Shown here: in pieces, positions 6,014 to 8,955 of the stretch
How the letters are laid out: each line of letters begins with the position of its first letter
How positions within the stretch are numbered: position 1 is the first letter of the stretch
Assembly (NCBI GenBank): GCA_049424465.1
Contig: JBMSSR010000119.1
Location: 1 to 8,955 of the forward strand
Reading direction: 5' to 3'
Source: UBA668 sp049424465
GTDB lineage: Bacteria; Actinomycetota; Acidimicrobiia; Acidimicrobiales; Ilumatobacteraceae
Length of the DNA: 8,955 nucleotides
Translations under genes and position numbers: made by a program
Notes under the pieces: model-generated
The model's database searches: none
The model's input: the letters and a program-made list of their open reading frames with translations, nothing else
What the model was told of the DNA's origin: nothing

Positions 6014-7216
6014 ATGAGGGTGGCGATCGTCGGGGCAGGAATCGGTGGGTGCGCACTTGCGCTCTCGCTGGAGGCAGCGGGCATCTCCGATGTCACGCTC
6101 TACGAGTCGGTCGACGCAGTGCGCGAACTCGGCGTGGGGATCAACGTCCTGCCGCATGCCGCGCGTGAACTCACCGAACTCGGCCTGGCCGATGCGATCG
6201 ATGTGACCGCGGTGCGTACCGGTTCGCTCAGCTACCACGACCGCTTCGGCAACCTGATCTGGGTCGAGCCGCGAGGGATCGCCGCCGGCTATCACTGGCC
6301 ACAGTGGTCGGTGCACCGCGGGCACCTGCTCGGTGTGCTGTACCGGGCGGTCGTCGAACGCCTCGGCGCGTCGCGGATCCAGCACGCTCGGCGCATCACC
6401 CCCGCTGACCTGCCGTCGATCGACGCCGATGTGGTCGTGGCGTGCGATGGGATCCACAGCGAATTGCGGCGCCTCATCGCACCGCACGAGGGCGGGCCCC
6501 TGTGGAACGGCATCACGCTGTGGCGCGGCGTCAGCGTGGCCGATCCGTATCTCGACGGTCGCCGAATGGTGATGGCCGGACGATTCAGCCGCAGGGTGGT
6601 GATCTACCCGATCCTCGACCTGCCGGACGGTCGGCAGCTCATCAACTGGGTGGCCGAGGACACGACCGACGAGGCCAAGCCGATGCCCCGGCAGGACTGG
6701 TCGGTGCAGAGCGACCTGTCCGAGCCACTCTCGATCTTCCACGACTACGTGTTCGACTGGCTCGACGTGCCGGCACTGCTGTCGGCCAGCGGTGAGGTGC
6801 TCGCCTACCCGATGTGCGACCGCGAGCCGCTCACGACGTGGCGCCACGGCAACCTGACATTGCTCGGTGATGCGGCGCACCCGATGTACCCGGTCGGTTC
6901 GAACGGTGCCTCGCAGGCGATCCTCGATGCGCGGACACTCGCGCACTCGCTCGCCACCTGCGCGACCATCAGCGACGGGCTTGACACCTACGAGTCGATC
7001 CGCCTGCCGGCGACCGCTGCGGTCGTGCTCGCCAACCGACAGGTGGGACCCGAACGGTGCATGGACGTGGTCGCCGACCTCGCCCCCGACGGGTTCACGA
7101 ATGTCGATGACGTGATCGCCCCCGGCGAGCTTGCGGAGATGGTGCAGTCGTACAAGCGGACCGCCGGCTTCGATCCCACGGTGTTGAACACCCGCCCCTC
7201 GCTGTCAGTGCGCTGA
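6014..7216 (+). CDS. FAD-dependent monooxygenase, PhzS-like (group A flavoprotein)
   Basis: This 400-residue protein has the p-hydroxybenzoate-hydroxylase fold. It shows the FAD-binding GAGIGG (residues 7-12) right after the start, the DG motif in VVACDGIHSELRR with Asp145, and the second FAD motif LLGDAAHPMYPVGSNGASQAI with Asp286. Segments such as ELGVGINVLPHAA, WSVHRGHLLGVLYRAV, GITLWRGV, LINWVAE and YPMCDREPL follow the pattern of PhzS, the phenazine-1-carboxylate hydroxylase, and its relatives annotated as flavin-dependent oxidoreductases; PhzS is about the same length. Such enzymes use NAD(P)H and O2 to hydroxylate or decarboxylatively hydroxylate an aromatic substrate. No phenazine or aromatic-degradation gene is nearby, so the substrate is unknown. 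The start at 6014 places the dinucleotide motif at the usual distance; the 17-residue upstream extension falls inside a hairpin and is unlikely to be translated. Confidence 0.9.
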   Translation: MRVAIVGAGIGGCALALSLEAAGISDVTLYESVDAVRELGVGINVLPHAARELTELGLADAIDVTAVRTGSLSYHDRFGNLIWVEPRGIAAGYHWPQWSVHRGHLLGVLYRAVVERLGASRIQHARRITPADLPSIDADVVVACDGIHSELRRLIAPHEGGPLWNGITLWRGVSVADPYLDGRRMVMAGRFSRRVVIYPILDLPDGRQLINWVAEDTTDEAKPMPRQDWSVQSDLSEPLSIFHDYVFDWLDVPALLSASGEVLAYPMCDREPLTTWRHGNLTLLGDAAHPMYPVGSNGASQAILDARTLAHSLATCATISDGLDTYESIRLPATAAVVLANRQVGPERCMDVVADLAPDGFTNVDDVIAPGELAEMVQSYKRTAGFDPTVLNTRPSLSVR

Positions 7217-7223
7217 TCGGGGG

Positions 7224-7238
7224 CGCGTCGACGACGCG
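7224..7238. terminator. Small inverted repeat between convergent genes
   Basis: CGCGTC (7224-7229) and GACGCG (7233-7238) form a 6-bp stem with a 3-nt loop in the 46-bp gap between the monooxygenase stop and the convergent acetyltransferase stop. Its position suits a bidirectional terminator, but it is short and lacks T runs on either side. Confidence 0.3.
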
Positions 7239-7262
7239 GGTGGCGGTCAGCGGTTTGTGGTC

Positions 7263-8069
7263 TCAGCGTCGGTAGAGGCCGAGCGTCGTGACGGGTGCGA
7301 AGCCGAGTGCCGCAGCGAGGTGGGCCGACGCGACGTTGTCGGCGCGGAAGCGGTACAGCGGCAGGCGATCCATCGCGTGGATGTCGGCCATCGCCTCGGT
7401 CGTGACGATCCGTGCGAGGCCGCGCCCTCGTTGTGAGCCGAGCACGATGACGGCGATGTCCGCGAACACCGGGTCCCAGTCCCAGTCCATCGCGGACGAG
7501 TAGGCGACGATCGGGTCGTTGGCGTCGAGACCGGCTGATCGTCGCGCCGTCGTGTCGACCACCACGTTGATGGCCACCTCGTCGTACTCGGTGAAGTCAC
7601 CGAAGTCGGCCAGCCCTGCGAGTTCGAGTTCGTCGGGGTCGCACTGCTCGAGGAACTCCCGAACCCGGATGACGTCCCCGTCGTCCTCGGCGTGAAGCCG
7701 GCGGGCCTCGAACGGTGCCGGTACCGCAGGTCGAGTGGGCACCGGGGTCTGCAGCGTGCACATCACGCCGCCCGCGACGAACTCGAAGCCGGCAGCAGCG
7801 AGGACGTTGCCGAGCGCGCCGTCGTCAGGGAGTCCGCCGCGGGCGCCCTGCAGCTCGACGGTCGGCAACGCGTCGACGACGGCAGGGTCGGCCCACACGA
7901 CGAGGTGCTGGTCGACGCGGTAGCACGCTGCGATTCCGGTCCCGGCCCGGTCATCGCGTCCGACGACGGTGATGCCGTGCGAGGCGAACACTGCGCGCTC
8001 GAGGCCGACCTGCGCGGCGAAGCCCTCGAGGAACCGTTGGCGCGTCTCGGTCGGTGTGGGCGCCTCCAT
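7263..8069 (-). CDS. GNAT-family N-acetyltransferase with an N-terminal extra domain
   Basis: This 268-residue protein carries a GNAT domain in its C-terminal half. The strand IAVIVLGS leads into the acetyl-CoA pyrophosphate loop QRGRGLA (residues 213-219), which fits Q/R-x-x-G-x-G/A, followed by a helix. The later motif ADNVASAHLAAALGFAPV (243-260) is the usual alpha4/beta7 region ending in LGLYRR. The first 115 residues lack the loop, but segments such as HLVVWADPAVVDAL and VLAAAGFEFVAGGVMCTL resemble a decayed GNAT half, so a tandem-GNAT arrangement is plausible. The acceptor substrate is unknown. The gene follows adenosine deaminase on the same strand after 42 bp and may share its transcript, but TAGGTT 6 nt before the ATG suggests its own leaderless start. 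No good Shine-Dalgarno site is present. Confidence 0.85.
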   Translation of the reverse strand: MEAPTPTETRQRFLEGFAAQVGLERAVFASHGITVVGRDDRAGTGIAACYRVDQHLVVWADPAVVDALPTVELQGARGGLPDDGALGNVLAAAGFEFVAGGVMCTLQTPVPTRPAVPAPFEARRLHAEDDGDVIRVREFLEQCDPDELELAGLADFGDFTEYDEVAINVVVDTTARRSAGLDANDPIVAYSSAMDWDWDPVFADIAVIVLGSQRGRGLARIVTTEAMADIHAMDRLPLYRFRADNVASAHLAAALGFAPVTTLGLYRR

Positions 8070-8075
8070 GGCCCG

Positions 8076-8081
8076 AACCTA
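8076..8081 (-). promoter_or_regulatory. -10 box of a probable leaderless promoter for the acetyltransferase
   Basis: TAGGTT on the minus strand fits TAnnnT and lies exactly 6 nt before the ATG at 8069. It sits in the 42-bp gap after the adenosine deaminase stop codon, so the acetyltransferase could be transcribed separately. The -35 region is weak. Confidence 0.4.
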
Positions 8082-8111
8082 CTCAGTGCGCCGGCACGTC
8101 GCATCTGACCG

Positions 8112-8954
8112 TCAACCGGTGGTGCCGACCGTCTGCTCGGCGCGGATGAGCGCGTAGCGGGGCTTGACGAGGCCGTTGATGATGCGCAGCCGATCGGGGA
8201 AGTGGGCGAAGGCGCTCTTCGCTGCGTTCACGGTGACCCACTCGAAATCGTCGACCCCCCAACCGAATGCACGGGCGAGCTCGGCGAACTCGTTGCTCAT
8301 CGACGTGTTGCTCATCAGTCGGTTGTCGGTGTTGACCGTGACGCGGAACCGCAGCCGGCGGAGCATGCCGATCGAGTGCTGCTCGATCGACGGGCAGACA
8401 CCCGTGTTGACGTTGCTGGTGGGGCAGATCTCGAGCGGGATCCGACGGTCGCGGACGAACGTCGCCAGGCGCCCGAGGGATTCGTGACCCGGCTCGCCGG
8501 AGATGTCGTCGACGATGCGCACGCCGTGGCCGAGCCGCTCGGCGCCGCACAGCTGGACGGCCTCCCAGATGCTCGGCAGACCGAACGCCTCGCCAGCATG
8601 GATGGTGGCGTGGAAATTCTCGTGCTGCACGTGGTGGAACGCGTCGAGGTGTCGTGTGGGTGGGTTGCCGGCCTCGGCGCCGGCGATGTCGAAGCCGACG
8701 ACGCCCGCGTCGCGCCAGCGGGTCGCCAACTGGGCGATCTCGAGGCTGCGTGCTGCCGTGCGCATCGCGCAGAGGATCGCGTTGATGGTGAGGTCGGTGC
8801 CGCGCGCCCCGCGCGCGAAGCCCTCGAGCACCGCCTGCACGACCTCGTCGAGGCTCAACCCGGCCCCGGTGTGCAGCTCGGGGGCGAAGCGGACCTCGGC
8901 GTAGACGACACCGTCATCCGCGAGGTCTCGCGCGCACTCGTACGAAACCCGTTC
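8112..8954 (-). CDS. add: Adenosine deaminase, partial (N-terminus off the right edge)
   Basis: About 280 residues of a metal-dependent deaminase are visible, open to the right edge. The enzyme converts adenosine (and deoxyadenosine) to inosine in purine salvage and uses Zn in a TIM barrel. Motifs in order within the fragment are YAEVRFAPELH (residues 18-28), IHAGEA with the Zn ligand His119 and catalytic Glu122 (118-123), LGHGVRI with His143 (141-147), CPTSNVNTGVCP (177-188), and VTVNTDNRLMS with the Zn-ligand Asp210 (205-215). The HxH Zn ligands near the N-terminus must lie beyond the window; roughly 60 residues are missing. The TTG at 8858 is not the start, because conserved sequence continues upstream. 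The TDN motif, in place of TDD in animal enzymes, is usual in the actinobacterial group. Related adenine or aminofutalosine deaminases are alternatives, but the motif set favours adenosine deaminase. Confidence 0.92.
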   Translation of the reverse strand, partial: ERVSYECARDLADDGVVYAEVRFAPELHTGAGLSLDEVVQAVLEGFARGARGTDLTINAILCAMRTAARSLEIAQLATRWRDAGVVGFDIAGAEAGNPPTRHLDAFHHVQHENFHATIHAGEAFGLPSIWEAVQLCGAERLGHGVRIVDDISGEPGHESLGRLATFVRDRRIPLEICPTSNVNTGVCPSIEQHSIGMLRRLRFRVTVNTDNRLMSNTSMSNEFAELARAFGWGVDDFEWVTVNAAKSAFAHFPDRLRIINGLVKPRYALIRAEQTVGTTG

Positions 8955-8955
8955 G

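Noticed and set aside
4584..6056. A 490-codon minus-strand frame opposite the permease
   Set aside because: It has highly charged, repetitive composition without motifs, mirroring a clear APC permease on the plus strand.
5609..6946. A 445-codon minus-strand frame opposite the permease end and the monooxygenase
   Set aside because: It spans two real plus-strand genes and their hairpins, and the translation has no recognisable domain.
6014..7216. Evidence for a phenazine biosynthesis cluster
   Set aside because: Only one PhzS-like gene is present; no phzA-G homologue is in the window.
8112..8858. TTG at 8858 as the start of a short adenosine deaminase
   Set aside because: The frame continues upstream with the conserved segment YAEVRFAPELH, so the gene is cut by the window edge rather than starting there.

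Overview
This is a high-GC window with actinobacterial character. The coding genes are short-spaced and G/C-ending in third position. Several genes lack a Shine-Dalgarno sequence and instead have a TAnnnT box exactly 6 nt before the ATG, which is the leaderless pattern common in Actinobacteria. The protein content (APC permease, DoxX-type membrane protein, CoA-disulfide reductase-rhodanese fusion, actinobacterial-type adenosine deaminase with a TDN motif) fits an actinomycete or a member of the Acidimicrobiia; the exact taxon is an inference. No rRNA, tRNA, insertion sequence, CRISPR array or phage gene was seen, so this looks like ordinary chromosome.

Layout. Positions 1-790 (+) hold the C-terminal part of a multi-pass membrane protein with a soluble C-terminal domain; its start is off the left edge. 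It converges on, and overlaps by 26 bp, a leftward gene series that reads in transcription order: cold-shock protein (2117-1920), a 90-residue unknown (1858-1586), an 82-residue SHOCT-like protein (1551-1303) and a DoxX-family membrane protein (1181-765). Upstream of these on the same strand lies a 549-residue CoA-disulfide/persulfide reductase fused to a rhodanese domain (4074-2425). A 307-bp gap separates it from the cold-shock gene.

The reductase begins just downstream of a perfect 18-bp palindrome (4083-4100) of the A/T-flanked C4-TA-G4 type bound by CsoR/CstR-family repressors. Facing the other way, after a 200-nt leader, is a 532-residue amino-acid permease (4302-5900). Two hairpins, the second with 20 base pairs, fill the short gap between it and a PhzS-like flavin monooxygenase (6014-7216). 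That gene converges on a leftward pair entering from the right edge: adenosine deaminase (partial, 8954-8112) and then a GNAT acetyltransferase (8069-7263).

How the genes may work together. The clearest functional unit is the reductase-rhodanese gene with its operator, which suggests a sulfane-sulfur (persulfide) or metal-responsive switch. The regulator gene is not in the window. Whether the divergent permease shares that control, and whether the DoxX protein belongs to the same thiol/sulfur physiology, are hypotheses. The purine-salvage enzyme, the acetyltransferase and the monooxygenase show no obvious link to that unit. Nothing here amounts to a clear new defence or mobile system; the noteworthy signals are regulatory.
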